Shown one piece after another: positions 39,683-49,571 of a stretch of DNA of 64,000 nt. This DNA comes from an uncultured bacterium (lineage in GTDB: Bacteria; Bacteroidota; Bacteroidia; Chitinophagales; CAIODY01). The stretch lies in contig CAIODY010000081.1 in assembly GCA_903857255.1 (NCBI GenBank), forward strand, positions 1-64,000. The letters run 5' to 3'. The notes beneath the pieces are model-generated. The model ran no database searches. It was not told where the DNA came from and saw nothing but the letters and a program-made list of their open reading frames with translations. Made by a program: the position numbers and the translations under genes. Numbering within the stretch: the stretch's first letter is position 1; every line of letters begins with the position of its first letter.

Positions 39683-40347
39683 TATTTTGTCAAGAAAAAG
39701 TATATCGGCATTGCTGCAAAAATCAATGGAACAATTACTGAAAAAGCCACACCCAACATTTTAATTATCGGTGTATATTTTTTGTGATTCAATCCTAAAG
39801 TCTGAAATGCGCTGCTGAAGCCATGTAACAAATGCCAGCCCAAAGAAATTACTCCCAACACATAAACTATTACCACCCATAATTGTGAAAATGTTTCTTT
39901 CACTTCTTCGTACGAATTTGTTGGCGCATCATTTTTAGCGTACAAATTTATTTTTGTTTCTACCCAAAAATGCGAAAGATGAATCACCAAAAACATCAAC
40001 AACAACGAGCCTAAAATCCCCATCGAGCGGCTGTACCACTTGCTGGTGGCGTTGCCTGCGCTTACTGCATATTTTGTTGGGCGTTTTGAATTGTTTTGTT
40101 TTGTCAAAATTAATCCTTGCACTGTGTGTGCAATCAAGCCTGCAAACAACACTATTTCCATTATTCTAATCAAAATATTATGGCTCATAAAATGCGCTGC
40201 GGTGTTGAATGAATCGCCATTATCATGCAAAAACAATAATGAATTTACGGAAACATGAACCATTAAAAATGAAATCAGAAACAAGCCTGTGATGCCCATT
40301 ATCAGTTTTTTACCGATTGACGAAGTGAAAGATTTTGCTAAACTCAT
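39682..40347 (-). CDS. sdhC: Succinate dehydrogenase cytochrome b subunit
   Basis: 5-TM cytochrome b558-type; upstream of sdhA. Confidence 0.9.
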   Translation of the reverse strand: MSLAKSFTSSIGKKLIMGITGLFLISFLMVHVSVNSLLFLHDNGDSFNTAAHFMSHNILIRIMEIVLFAGLIAHTVQGLILTKQNNSKRPTKYAVSAGNATSKWYSRSMGILGSLLLMFLVIHLSHFWVETKINLYAKNDAPTNSYEEVKETFSQLWVVIVYVLGVISLGWHLLHGFSSAFQTLGLNHKKYTPIIKMLGVAFSVIVPLIFAAMPIYFFLTK

Positions 40348-40452
40348 TTTATAAAAGAGGAATTAAAATTTGGAGTGGAAAATGCAAAGGTAAAATCTGA
40401 ATGTTGTTTTACAAAGCACATTTATCAGTAGTTGTGAAAATAAAAATGTGGA

Positions 40453-40944
40453 TTAATTTTTTGAAGAAATTTTCTCCAACAACACCACTGCATAAGCAGC
40501 CACACCTTCTTCCCTGCCCACAAAGCCAAGTTTTTCAGAAGTTGTGGCTTTGATAGAAATATTTTCAACCGATGTTTTTAAAATTTCGGCAATCGTTTTT
40601 TGCATGGCAAAAATATGCGGCGCAATTTTCGGTTTCTCCAAAGTTAAGGTGCAATCAATGTTTCCGATGATGAAATTATTTTGTTGCATGATTTCAAAAA
40701 CTTTTCGGAGCAAAATTTTGCTGTCGATATTTTTGAATTGCTTATCCGTATCAGGAAAATGTTTTCCAATATCTCCCACATTCATTGCTCCTAAAATGGC
40801 ATCGCAAAGCGCATGTAAAATCACATCGGCATCGCTGTGTCCTAATGCACCTTTGCTGTGTTCTATTTTTACACCACCCAGCCACAACTCACGTCCTTCG
40901 ACCATTTGATGCACATCATAACCAAAACCTATTTTGAAATTCAT
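40453..40944 (-). CDS. ispF: 2-C-methyl-D-erythritol 2,4-cyclodiphosphate synthase
   Basis: GFGYDVHQMVEGRELWLGGVKIEHSKGALGHSDADVILHALCDA. Confidence 0.96.
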   Translation of the reverse strand: MNFKIGFGYDVHQMVEGRELWLGGVKIEHSKGALGHSDADVILHALCDAILGAMNVGDIGKHFPDTDKQFKNIDSKILLRKVFEIMQQNNFIIGNIDCTLTLEKPKIAPHIFAMQKTIAEILKTSVENISIKATTSEKLGFVGREEGVAAYAVVLLEKISSKN

Positions 40945-40993
40945 GGAAAATTATTTTTAAATTTTTTAGAAAAATGAAGCAACATTATTTTCA

Positions 40994-41037
40994 AAAAAAA
41001 AGTTCAACAAACTTTTTTAGTGGGTTGAACTTTTTTC
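40994..41037 (-). terminator. Terminator downstream of porV
   Basis: aaaaaagttcaac...gttgaactttttt. Confidence 0.7.
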
Positions 41038-41058
41038 TTTTTTTTAGTGAAAAAAATT

Positions 41059-42264
41059 TTACATCGTTGCTGGTTTTTCATTTTTTGCATCAGTTTTTAA
41101 TGCATCAAAATCAAACAACAATCCAAAGCGTAAAGTATTATCTAATGGACTTCTTGTTAAGTTAGTATTAGAGTGGAATGCAGGAACTAAATAAGAAAAA
41201 TTGATACCGAAAACACTGTATTTAACACCGATACCAGTGGTCATGTAAAATCTTCCGCCTTTGTCGGGGTTTTCATAAAACACACCTGTACGAACTGAAA
41301 ATTGTTTGTCGTACCAATATTCAGCACCGAATGAATAATAAAACTCTTTTAGTTTTTCTTTGAATCCACCTGGTGCATCAGTCAATGATTTGATGGCACC
41401 TTCTAATGGTGAATAACTTTTCCAAGCTTGTGTTGAATCTAATGAAACTGGATAAGGCGTTGGCACTAATAATTTGTTGATATCTAAAGCTAATTCTAAA
41501 GTATTGAATTTATCTAAATCCATTTTTAATGCAGTTCCAATTCCGATGTTTGCAGGCAAATAATCTTTGTTGGATGCCGATGAGGTGTAAGAAATTTTAG
41601 TTCCTAAATTTGAAATATTCAAACCCATAGCCCATAAGCCTTTCATGTCTTTACTCAATTTTACATTCTTCTTGTAATACATGCCCATATCAACTGCGCC
41701 GCCATTGGCTGCATTGATTTGAACTTGCGAAACTGAAAAACCTGCTGCTAAATTGGAGTAAATATATCTGCCACTTACTGCCACAGAAAAATGTTCAGAT
41801 AATTTCCGAGCATAAGATACATCCCATGCAAATTCTTTCGGATTAAAATTAGAAAGTGTTGCGCCATTAGCATCAGTAAATGTGATAGAACCCAATGAAA
41901 AATAACGCAATGAGGTTGCTATAGTTTGGTTCTTATCAATTCTTTTATAAAAACTCAAATTGGCTAAATAAATATCGTTCACTAATTGTTTCAACCAAGG
42001 TGTGTAGGTGATTGATGCGCCCATATCTTTATCCATGAAAGCTAATTTTGCAGCATTCCAATAAGTGCTGCTGGCATCGGGTGTAAGCGCAATGCCTACA
42101 TCGCCCATTGCACCCGAACGGGCATCAGGAGATATTCTTAGAAACGGAACTGCTGTGTTGATGGTGTTGATTGCACTTGCATCACCTTGCTTAATGCTCA
42201 CCTGCGAAAAGCCTGCTGCAATGCTTAAAACTGAAATGGAGGTTGTCAATAAAATCTTCTTCAC
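41059..42264 (-). CDS. porV: T9SS outer membrane protein PorV
   Basis: FLRISPDARSGAMGDVGIALTPDASSTYWNAAKLAFMD. Confidence 0.93.
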   Translation of the reverse strand: MKKILLTTSISVLSIAAGFSQVSIKQGDASAINTINTAVPFLRISPDARSGAMGDVGIALTPDASSTYWNAAKLAFMDKDMGASITYTPWLKQLVNDIYLANLSFYKRIDKNQTIATSLRYFSLGSITFTDANGATLSNFNPKEFAWDVSYARKLSEHFSVAVSGRYIYSNLAAGFSVSQVQINAANGGAVDMGMYYKKNVKLSKDMKGLWAMGLNISNLGTKISYTSSASNKDYLPANIGIGTALKMDLDKFNTLELALDINKLLVPTPYPVSLDSTQAWKSYSPLEGAIKSLTDAPGGFKEKLKEFYYSFGAEYWYDKQFSVRTGVFYENPDKGGRFYMTTGIGVKYSVFGINFSYLVPAFHSNTNLTRSPLDNTLRFGLLFDFDALKTDAKNEKPATM

Positions 42265-42350
42265 TTTATTTTTCTTATTTTGATTGTGGTTATTGAACGG
42301 CGAAAATACTATTTTATTTTATTAAAGAAGTTGAATGGAAAATAATTGTA

Positions 42351-42384
42351 AAAAAAGCAAGTTGCCTTCTCCACAACTTGCTTT
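42351..42384 (-). terminator. Terminator-like hairpin downstream of the CHU_C-type gene
   Basis: aaagcaagttgccttctccacaacttgcttt. Confidence 0.7.
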
Positions 42385-42409
42385 AACAAAATATAAACCA
42401 TGAAAAAAA

Positions 42410-42811
42410 TTACCTAATTAATGTTACATCTCCTTTTTTATAAACTTTTTGCCCAGTGATTTTATCTAAAACAATGGCACAATAAACATAAGTTTCCATC
42501 GGTTGCGGCACACCATTTAAGTTACCATCCCAACCAACATTTTTATTGCTAATCCAAACTGGATTTCCCCAACGATTGAATACTCTGAAATCAATTACTT
42601 CAGCATTTTCATCAATTATCAAATTGAAAACATCATCAACACCATCGCCATTTGGTGTGAATGCATTGGGGATTAAAATCGTTGCAGTGGTAGCATCAGA
42701 GCCATTATTAATAGCTTGTGCTTTTGCATTCATGATACCTAATGACAAAACGAAAACAAAAAATAATTTCGTTATCATTTTAAATACTGAAATACTGTGT
42801 GTCATAATCAT
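42410..42811 (-). CDS. Short protein consisting of signal peptide plus gliding-motility (CHU_C/T9SS type B) C-terminal domain
   Basis: IPNAFTPNGDGVDDVFNL...FRVFNRWGNPVW...GWDGNLNG. Confidence 0.88.
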   Translation of the reverse strand: MIMTHSISVFKMITKLFFVFVLSLGIMNAKAQAINNGSDATTATILIPNAFTPNGDGVDDVFNLIIDENAEVIDFRVFNRWGNPVWISNKNVGWDGNLNGVPQPMETYVYCAIVLDKITGQKVYKKGDVTLIR

Positions 42812-42898
42812 TTAGTTTTGATGACACAAAGAACGCAGCAATAACAGCCACTTTTTTTAGGTAAATCAACCTAAAACCTTCGGTAAAAAAATTGATTT

Positions 42899-43783
42899 TT
42901 AAAATGATTTACAGCCACCCACATCATTTTGCCTGTGATTTTCACTAAAACAATTATAATAAATTGCATAGCCTATTTGCAATGTGAAAAAGCAATACCA
43001 ATCTTTGTTTTGAGGATTCCCTCTGATTTGATTGGTAGGGTCGTTGTTAGGATATTTATAAAAACTTGGGTTCGATGCTTTCACAGCCACCTCTCCTTTT
43101 TCCGCCAATAAAACAGCAGGCGAAGGATAATAGCCACTGACATCATCTAAATAATCAGTAAAAGTTTTTCGCAAGCCCAATTCAGCACCAATTATTAATC
43201 GCTTGAGCGGAATAAATTTGATGCCAATTCCTAATGGAATACTTACTTGCGTCAATGAATAAATTTTTGAGTTGGGATATTCAGGTAAGCCTTCACCTTC
43301 GGTCGATAACGACCGCAAATCGCCGAAGCCAGCGGCTTGCGGTTGAAATTTGAAAACAGCTACACCTGCTGTAATGTATGGCGACCAATTATATTGCCTA
43401 CATGCTGAAAAGCCTGGGTACATATATTCTATCATCAATGCACCTTCTTGCAACGGCGAAAAAAATCTTAAATTTCTAAGTTTCAAAGAAGCTGAATTAT
43501 ATGCATCATCGCCTGATAATTTCCCTTTGTTGTAGGTGATTTTTACCGCCCAATTTCTACCACGTTGATAACGTAAAAATGCGCCGTAATCATTGTGTAA
43601 ATTTTTGTGCTGAAAAATTCCTTTTGAAAGGTCGCCATAGTAGTGGCTTTCGCCCAATATGCCACCAATTTCAAAGGAAGAATAATGTTTGGAAGGTTTG
43701 TGTGTTTTTATTAAATCACTTTTTTGAGCGAATACATTTGCAACAAATACAAATGCTATCAAACAGAAAAATTGTTTTTTCAT
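42899..43783 (-). CDS. DUF6089-like outer membrane protein
   Basis: Paralog of 16752 and 17661: SHYYGDLSKG, LRSLSTEGEGLPEY. Confidence 0.7.
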   Translation of the reverse strand: MKKQFFCLIAFVFVANVFAQKSDLIKTHKPSKHYSSFEIGGILGESHYYGDLSKGIFQHKNLHNDYGAFLRYQRGRNWAVKITYNKGKLSGDDAYNSASLKLRNLRFFSPLQEGALMIEYMYPGFSACRQYNWSPYITAGVAVFKFQPQAAGFGDLRSLSTEGEGLPEYPNSKIYSLTQVSIPLGIGIKFIPLKRLIIGAELGLRKTFTDYLDDVSGYYPSPAVLLAEKGEVAVKASNPSFYKYPNNDPTNQIRGNPQNKDWYCFFTLQIGYAIYYNCFSENHRQNDVGGCKSF

Positions 43784-43864
43784 TGTTCAAAATTAAATGA
43801 ACTTTATCAACTGCAAGTATCATTCCTTTTTTTTGTAGAAATGAAAAAAATGGAATGAAAAAAT

Positions 43865-45229
43865 CTACTTAAAGAAATGACGATAAATATCATTGCCATT
43901 GGCATATACCATCAAAGCCAATAACAGAGCCATTCCTACGTATTGAGCGTATTCTAAAACTTTCACACTTGGTTTGCGGCGGAAAATCATTTCGTACAAA
44001 CAGAACACTACATGACCACCATCCAAAGCAGGAATCGGCAACATATTCATGAATGCTAAAACTAATGATAAAATTCCTGTTAACGTCCAAAATCCATACC
44101 AGTCGCCCCATTCAGCTGGCATCATTTTTCCCATGCTGATAAATCCACCAACATTTTCACTGGCTTTCACTTCGCTTTTACCAAAGAAAGATTTGAAAAT
44201 TTGATTCAAGCCTTTGATATAATTCCCTAAAATTTCAAACGAACGATTGATGCCTGCTGGCACAGCAGCCACCACCGAATATTTTTTCATGTTGTATTTT
44301 AAGTCAGAGGTATCACCCAACACAACGCCCAATGTGCCTGATTCAGAAACAGCTACATCTTTTTTAATGATTTCGCCTTTTCTATCTACATTGATATGGA
44401 TAGTTTGTGCTTTGTGGCTTTTCAAAAAAGGAGCAACTTGGTCGTAGAAACAGATATTGCTATCGTTGATGCCAACAACTTTATCCATTGGCTGCAAACC
44501 TGCTTTGGCTGCGCCACTTCCAGCTGCAATATCTGTTACAATAAATTTTTTACGAGGCTCAATAAAACCTTGATTTTTGCTGGTTGATAATTTTGAAATC
44601 ATTCCTTTCGGGATAGTGATTTCCATTTTTTGTGAATCGCGAATAATTTGAATAGTAGAAGAGTTATTTAAAATAATTTCACCTGCGATGGCATTAAAAT
44701 TTTCAACTGTTTTGTTATCAACACTTACAATTTTATCACCAGTTTTCAAACCCATTTGAGTACCTAATGAATCGGCATAAATACCATATTTCAAATTTGC
44801 AGTTGGGATATATACTTCGCCCCATTTCGCCATGATGAAACTAAAAATCACAAATCCTAAAAGTAAATTGACAACAACTCCGCCAATCATCACAATCAAT
44901 CTTTGCCAAGCTGGCTTGCTCCGAAACTCCCATGGTTGCTCGGGTTGAGCCATTGTTTCTTTATCCATGCTTTCATCCACCATGCCACTTATCTGCACAT
45001 AACCGCCCATGGGAAACCATCCTAAGCCCCATTCGGTATCACCAATTTGTTTTTTAAATAAAGAGAATTTTAAAACATTGGGTAATGGAAAAAGAAAGTC
45101 GAAGAATAAATAAAATTTATCCACTTTTATTTTGAACCAACGTGCAGCAATGAAATGTCCCATCTCGTGCAGAAACACCAACAACGACAACGACATAATG
45201 AGATAAACTATCTTTATAAGTACAACCAT
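43865..45229 (-). CDS. rseP: RIP metalloprotease (S2P family)
   Basis: LHEMGHFIAARWFKIKVDKF; PDZ domains; NMLPIPALDGGH. Confidence 0.95.
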   Translation of the reverse strand: MVVLIKIVYLIMSLSLLVFLHEMGHFIAARWFKIKVDKFYLFFDFLFPLPNVLKFSLFKKQIGDTEWGLGWFPMGGYVQISGMVDESMDKETMAQPEQPWEFRSKPAWQRLIVMIGGVVVNLLLGFVIFSFIMAKWGEVYIPTANLKYGIYADSLGTQMGLKTGDKIVSVDNKTVENFNAIAGEIILNNSSTIQIIRDSQKMEITIPKGMISKLSTSKNQGFIEPRKKFIVTDIAAGSGAAKAGLQPMDKVVGINDSNICFYDQVAPFLKSHKAQTIHINVDRKGEIIKKDVAVSESGTLGVVLGDTSDLKYNMKKYSVVAAVPAGINRSFEILGNYIKGLNQIFKSFFGKSEVKASENVGGFISMGKMMPAEWGDWYGFWTLTGILSLVLAFMNMLPIPALDGGHVVFCLYEMIFRRKPSVKVLEYAQYVGMALLLALMVYANGNDIYRHFFK

Positions 45230-45326
45230 TTTTTGAATTATTAATTAATAACTTTTGTAAATTATTAATTGGATTAAGGGCGCAAAGGTAGAGAAAGAAA
45301 CTGCATTTCGATTTTTGAAATAATAA

Positions 45327-46133
45327 TTATTGGTTAAAAGCATCCACAGCTTTTTTTACGCTGCCCTTTTCTAATAACAGTTGCTTGGCGGTTTCATAAT
45401 TTAATGACGTTTTTTCCATCAACATTTTCACACCACGGTCAACTAATTTTTCGTTGCTCAATTGCATGTTCACCATTTTATTGTCTTCTACTCTGCCTAA
45501 TTTTATCATCACACAAGTTGAAATCATATTCAACACCAATTTCTGTGCTGTACCGCTTTTCATTCGTGTGCTGCCTGTTACAAACTCAGGTCCAACTACT
45601 ACTTCAATTGGAAAATTAGCTTGTGCTGCTACCAATGAATTTTCATTACAACAAATACAACCTGTGCTGATTTTATTTGCTCTGCAAATTTTCATTGCGC
45701 CTGCAACATAAGGCGTAGAGCCACTTGCAGCAATACCAATCACAAAATCTTTTTCCGAAATTTGATGCGCTTGCAAATCTTTCCAACCTTGTTCGGTATC
45801 ATCTTCGGCAAATTCAACAGCTTTTCTAATGGCTGCATCACCGCCTGCAATTAATCCAATTACTAAACCATGCGGAACGCCAAATGTAGGCGGACATTCG
45901 CTTGCGTCAACAATTCCTAATCGTCCGCTGGTGCCTGCACCGATGTAAAACAATCTTCCGCCTGCTAATAATTTATCGGTAACAGCATCAATTAATTTTT
46001 CAATAGCTGGCAAAACCTTGCTAATGGCTTGCGGAACTTTTGCATCCTCTTCATTAATGAGCTGCAACAATTCGACAGTCGATTTTTTTTCAAGATGCCG
46101 ATGTAGTGAAGTTTGTTCAGTTATTTTTTGCAT
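45327..46133 (-). CDS. murQ: N-acetylmuramic acid 6-phosphate etherase
   Basis: GRLFYIGAGTSGRLGIVDASECPPTFG; GIAASGSTPYVAGA. Confidence 0.95.
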   Translation of the reverse strand: MQKITEQTSLHRHLEKKSTVELLQLINEEDAKVPQAISKVLPAIEKLIDAVTDKLLAGGRLFYIGAGTSGRLGIVDASECPPTFGVPHGLVIGLIAGGDAAIRKAVEFAEDDTEQGWKDLQAHQISEKDFVIGIAASGSTPYVAGAMKICRANKISTGCICCNENSLVAAQANFPIEVVVGPEFVTGSTRMKSGTAQKLVLNMISTCVMIKLGRVEDNKMVNMQLSNEKLVDRGVKMLMEKTSLNYETAKQLLLEKGSVKKAVDAFNQ

Positions 46134-46149
46134 GATTTGATTTTAAGAT

Positions 46150-49100
46150 TTACACCACCACATTAATCATTCTGCCTTTTACAAAAATGAATTTCTTCAT
46201 AGGTTTGCCTTCCATAAATTTCTGAATAGTAGCATCCGCTAATACAGTAGTTTCTATATCTTTTGCATCAGCATCTAACGCAAACTCCATATTGATACGC
46301 GTTTTGCCGTTGATAGCAATGGGATAACTGAATGAATTTTCAACCAAATATTTTTCATCGTGGGTTGGAAATGGCGCATCAATCACACTGTTTTTGTTGC
46401 CGATTTCCTTCCACAAATATTCAGTGATGAATGGCGCAAATGGATTTAATAAAACGAGCAAAGGCTCTAAAATGCTGCGTTTGTTGCATTTCATCGCTTG
46501 CAATTCGTTTACACAAATCATAAACTGACTAACGCAAGTATTGTAAGCCAACTTCTGAATATCGGCATCAATTTTTTTGATGGTTTGGTGCAAGATTTTT
46601 AATTCTTCGTTCGTTGGTTCTGCATCGCTCAAAGTCAATTTATCTTCGGTAAAAAATAAATTCCAAAACTTGCGTAAGAAGCGACTTACGCCTTCAATGC
46701 CTTTGGTATCCCAAGGTTTGCTTAATTCTATTGGGCCTAAAAACATTTCATACATACGGAAAGTATCAGCACCGTATTGAGCAATCATGTCATCTGGATT
46801 GACAACATTGTATTTCGATTTGCTCATTTTTTCGACAACTGGAAGTAATTCAACTTTGTCTTCTGAAATTTCAAAGGCTTCAATTCCTAACTTTGAACAA
46901 ATTTCTTTCGTTAGAAAATTGACATTACCAAATCTTGGATGCGTATTCTTTAACTCCTGTAATTTTTCTTTTGTCAAATAATACTTACCTCCATTAAATT
47001 CAGCAAAATCAATTGGAATATGAATTAGAATATCATCTACTGGCAATTTTTCCAAGAATCCTTTATCGATAAATACAGAAATTATATTTTCAACTTTATT
47101 TGAATCAGGATTATAAATACCTCCATCAAAACTAATACTAGGTATGTTACGAACCATCATACTAATCCCTTGTATCATCCCCTGATTCACCATTTTCTTA
47201 AATGGCTCATCGAAATTGATGAAACCTAAGTCGTGCAATACTTTCGTCCACATACGGCTGTACAACAAATGCCCAACTGCATGTTCGCTACCTCCATTAT
47301 AAAAATCAACAGCACCCCAGTATTTCATCGCTTCTTCATTCACAAATGCTTTGTCTTCTTGCGGACTCATATAACGCAAGAAATACCAACTGCTGCCAGC
47401 ATAACCAGGCATGGTGTTGGTTTCTAAGTTTTTGTCCGTCCATTCTTTTATGTTTGCTAAAGGTCCTTGTCCTTCGGGGCCAGGCGAATACGAAGCCACA
47501 TGTGGCAAGGCTAAAGGTAATTCATTTTCGGGTAAAGTTTTCGCAATTCCGTTTTCATAATAAATTGGGAAAGGCTCACCCCAATAGCGTTGGCGGCTGA
47601 ATCCTGCATCTCTCATGCGGAAATTTATTTTTCGTTGCCCAATATTTTTTGCTTTAATTTCTTGCAATATTTTTTGTGTGGCAGTTTTGTAATCCATGCC
47701 ATTTAAAAAATCGCTGTTGCACAATGTTGCTGTTTTTTCTTCGTAACATTTTTCAGCAATATCGATGCCTTCAAAAATATTAGGTTTGTCAATTTCAAAA
47801 TGAGTAGCAAAAGCATAATCACGGCTATCGCCAGCCGGCACCGCCATGATAGCGCCTGTACCATAACCATTCAACACATATTCGCTAACATAGATGGGAA
47901 GCGGTTTTTGAGTGAATGGATGCAAAGCAAAAGCACCCGTAAAACAACCTGTAATTTTCTTTTCAGCCATGCGTTCCAAATCGCTGCGGCTTTTTACATA
48001 AGCCACATATTTTTCGATTTCAGCTTTTTGTTCGGCAGTTGTAATTTGATTGACCAAATCATTTTCGGGCGCAACAACCATGAACGAACAACCGAAAATT
48101 GTATCAGGACGGGTTGTGAAAACTTCTACTGACCTCACCCCATTGGAAAGATTGAAACTTGTGCCAGCCTCATTTGACCTCACCCCCTGCCCCCTCTCCA
48201 AAGGAGAGGGGGTGGTTGCCTCCGATTGTAATGCTGTTTTTATTTTTTGAATTACGACTTGTAAATTATTTTTTACTTCCTCATTTGTAAATCGAATAAC
48301 CTTGAAACCAGCCAAATTCAAGGCTTCTGTTCTGATTGCATCTTCCTCTTTTTGTTTGAGGTGAACTTCTCCATCAATTTCTATCACTAATTTTTTCTCA
48401 ATGCAAACAAAGTCAACAATGAATTTTTCAATGGCATGTTGCCTGCGAATTTTAAAACCCAACTGATTATTTCTAACAGCTTCCCAAATTATTTCTTCGG
48501 TTTCAGTTTGATTTTTTCTCAACTCACGAGCAATTGGTTTTAATGCTTCAAATGTTTTAGCATCTGTAGTTTCATAACCATAAGGTTCAGTATTTGAAGG
48601 CGATTGTATTGCCCCCTCTCCTTTGGAGAGGGTTGGGGTGAGGTCAAAACGAATTGATGCTCCTTCACTTCTTCCAATCCAATTGCGTTGCATTTCTTTC
48701 ATAGGTTCGCTCCAGTCAAGCGTTTCAAGTCCTTGTAATAATCTATCGGCATATTCAGTAATTCTTAAAAACCACTGACGCATTTTCTTTTTCACCACAG
48801 GATGTCCGCCACGTTCGCTAACACCATTCACCACTTCATCATTCGCCAACACAGTTCCTAAAGCTTCACACCAATTCACTTCCGCATCAGCCAGATAAGC
48901 CAGACGGAATTGCATTAAAATATCAGCTTGTTGCTTTTCTGAAAATGATTTCCATTCAGCTGCTGAAAAACTATTTTCGATTTTTGATTTTTGATTTTTG
49001 ATTGAACAGCCAATAGTTTCAAACTTTGAAATCAAAGTAGAAATATGTTCTGCTTTGTTGGTTTCTGGATTGTACCATGAATTAAAAATTTGTAAGAAAA

Positions 49101-49512
49101 TCCACTGTGTCCATTTGTAATATTTTGGGTCGGAAGTTTTGAATTCACGGCTCCAATCGTAACTCAAACCAATTTTATCTAACTGCTCACGATAACGGGC
49201 AATATTTTTTTCGGTTGTAACCGCAGGATGCTGACCAGTTTCAATAGCATATTGTTCGGCAGGTAATCCAAAGGCATCATAACCCATTGGGTGCAATACA
49301 TTGAAGCCTTTATGGCGCTTGTATCGAGCATAAATATCAGAAGCAATGTAGCCCAGTGGATGCCCTACGTGCAAGCCTGCGCCGCTTGGATAAGGAAACA
49401 TTTCGAGCACATAATATTTGGGTTTATCGCTTTTGTTTTCAACACGATAAATATTTTTTACAGCCCAAAGCTTTTTTACTTCTTGTTCAATATTTGCAAA
49501 ATTCAATTTCAT
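46150..49512 (-). CDS. leuS: Leucyl-tRNA synthetase with in-frame DUF559 insertion
   Basis: PYPSGAGLHVGHPLGYIASDIYARYKRHKGFNVLHPMGYDAFGLPAEQ; VEKMSKSKYNVV; 1120 aa. Confidence 0.95.
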   Translation of the reverse strand: MKLNFANIEQEVKKLWAVKNIYRVENKSDKPKYYVLEMFPYPSGAGLHVGHPLGYIASDIYARYKRHKGFNVLHPMGYDAFGLPAEQYAIETGQHPAVTTEKNIARYREQLDKIGLSYDWSREFKTSDPKYYKWTQWIFLQIFNSWYNPETNKAEHISTLISKFETIGCSIKNQKSKIENSFSAAEWKSFSEKQQADILMQFRLAYLADAEVNWCEALGTVLANDEVVNGVSERGGHPVVKKKMRQWFLRITEYADRLLQGLETLDWSEPMKEMQRNWIGRSEGASIRFDLTPTLSKGEGAIQSPSNTEPYGYETTDAKTFEALKPIARELRKNQTETEEIIWEAVRNNQLGFKIRRQHAIEKFIVDFVCIEKKLVIEIDGEVHLKQKEEDAIRTEALNLAGFKVIRFTNEEVKNNLQVVIQKIKTALQSEATTPSPLERGQGVRSNEAGTSFNLSNGVRSVEVFTTRPDTIFGCSFMVVAPENDLVNQITTAEQKAEIEKYVAYVKSRSDLERMAEKKITGCFTGAFALHPFTQKPLPIYVSEYVLNGYGTGAIMAVPAGDSRDYAFATHFEIDKPNIFEGIDIAEKCYEEKTATLCNSDFLNGMDYKTATQKILQEIKAKNIGQRKINFRMRDAGFSRQRYWGEPFPIYYENGIAKTLPENELPLALPHVASYSPGPEGQGPLANIKEWTDKNLETNTMPGYAGSSWYFLRYMSPQEDKAFVNEEAMKYWGAVDFYNGGSEHAVGHLLYSRMWTKVLHDLGFINFDEPFKKMVNQGMIQGISMMVRNIPSISFDGGIYNPDSNKVENIISVFIDKGFLEKLPVDDILIHIPIDFAEFNGGKYYLTKEKLQELKNTHPRFGNVNFLTKEICSKLGIEAFEISEDKVELLPVVEKMSKSKYNVVNPDDMIAQYGADTFRMYEMFLGPIELSKPWDTKGIEGVSRFLRKFWNLFFTEDKLTLSDAEPTNEELKILHQTIKKIDADIQKLAYNTCVSQFMICVNELQAMKCNKRSILEPLLVLLNPFAPFITEYLWKEIGNKNSVIDAPFPTHDEKYLVENSFSYPIAINGKTRINMEFALDADAKDIETTVLADATIQKFMEGKPMKKFIFVKGRMINVVV
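48173..48648 (-). mobile_element. In-frame DUF559-encoding palindrome-flanked insertion in leuS
   Basis: Inverted ends tttgacctcacccc (48173) / ggggtgaggtcaaa (48635), each with nested palindrome CCCTCTCC-AAA-GGAGAGGG; encodes ARELRKNQTETEEIIWEAVRNNQLGFKIRRQHAIEKFIVDFVCIEKKLVIEIDGEVH. Confidence 0.85.
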
Positions 49513-49571
49513 TAGTGTTCAATAAATTTTTGCGAAGATAAAAAAATGAAAGCACAAGACGAGCGCAGATT

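Noticed and set aside
46787-47160. Extra segment before VEKMSKSK in LeuS
   Set aside because: Bacteroidota LeuRS enzymes commonly have additional residues here and no flanking repeats were seen.
48978-49002. gatttttgatttttgattttt microrepeat in leuS (IKNQKSKI)
   Set aside because: Short in-frame low-complexity expansion in a loop that varies between LeuRS proteins; not evidence of a second insertion element.
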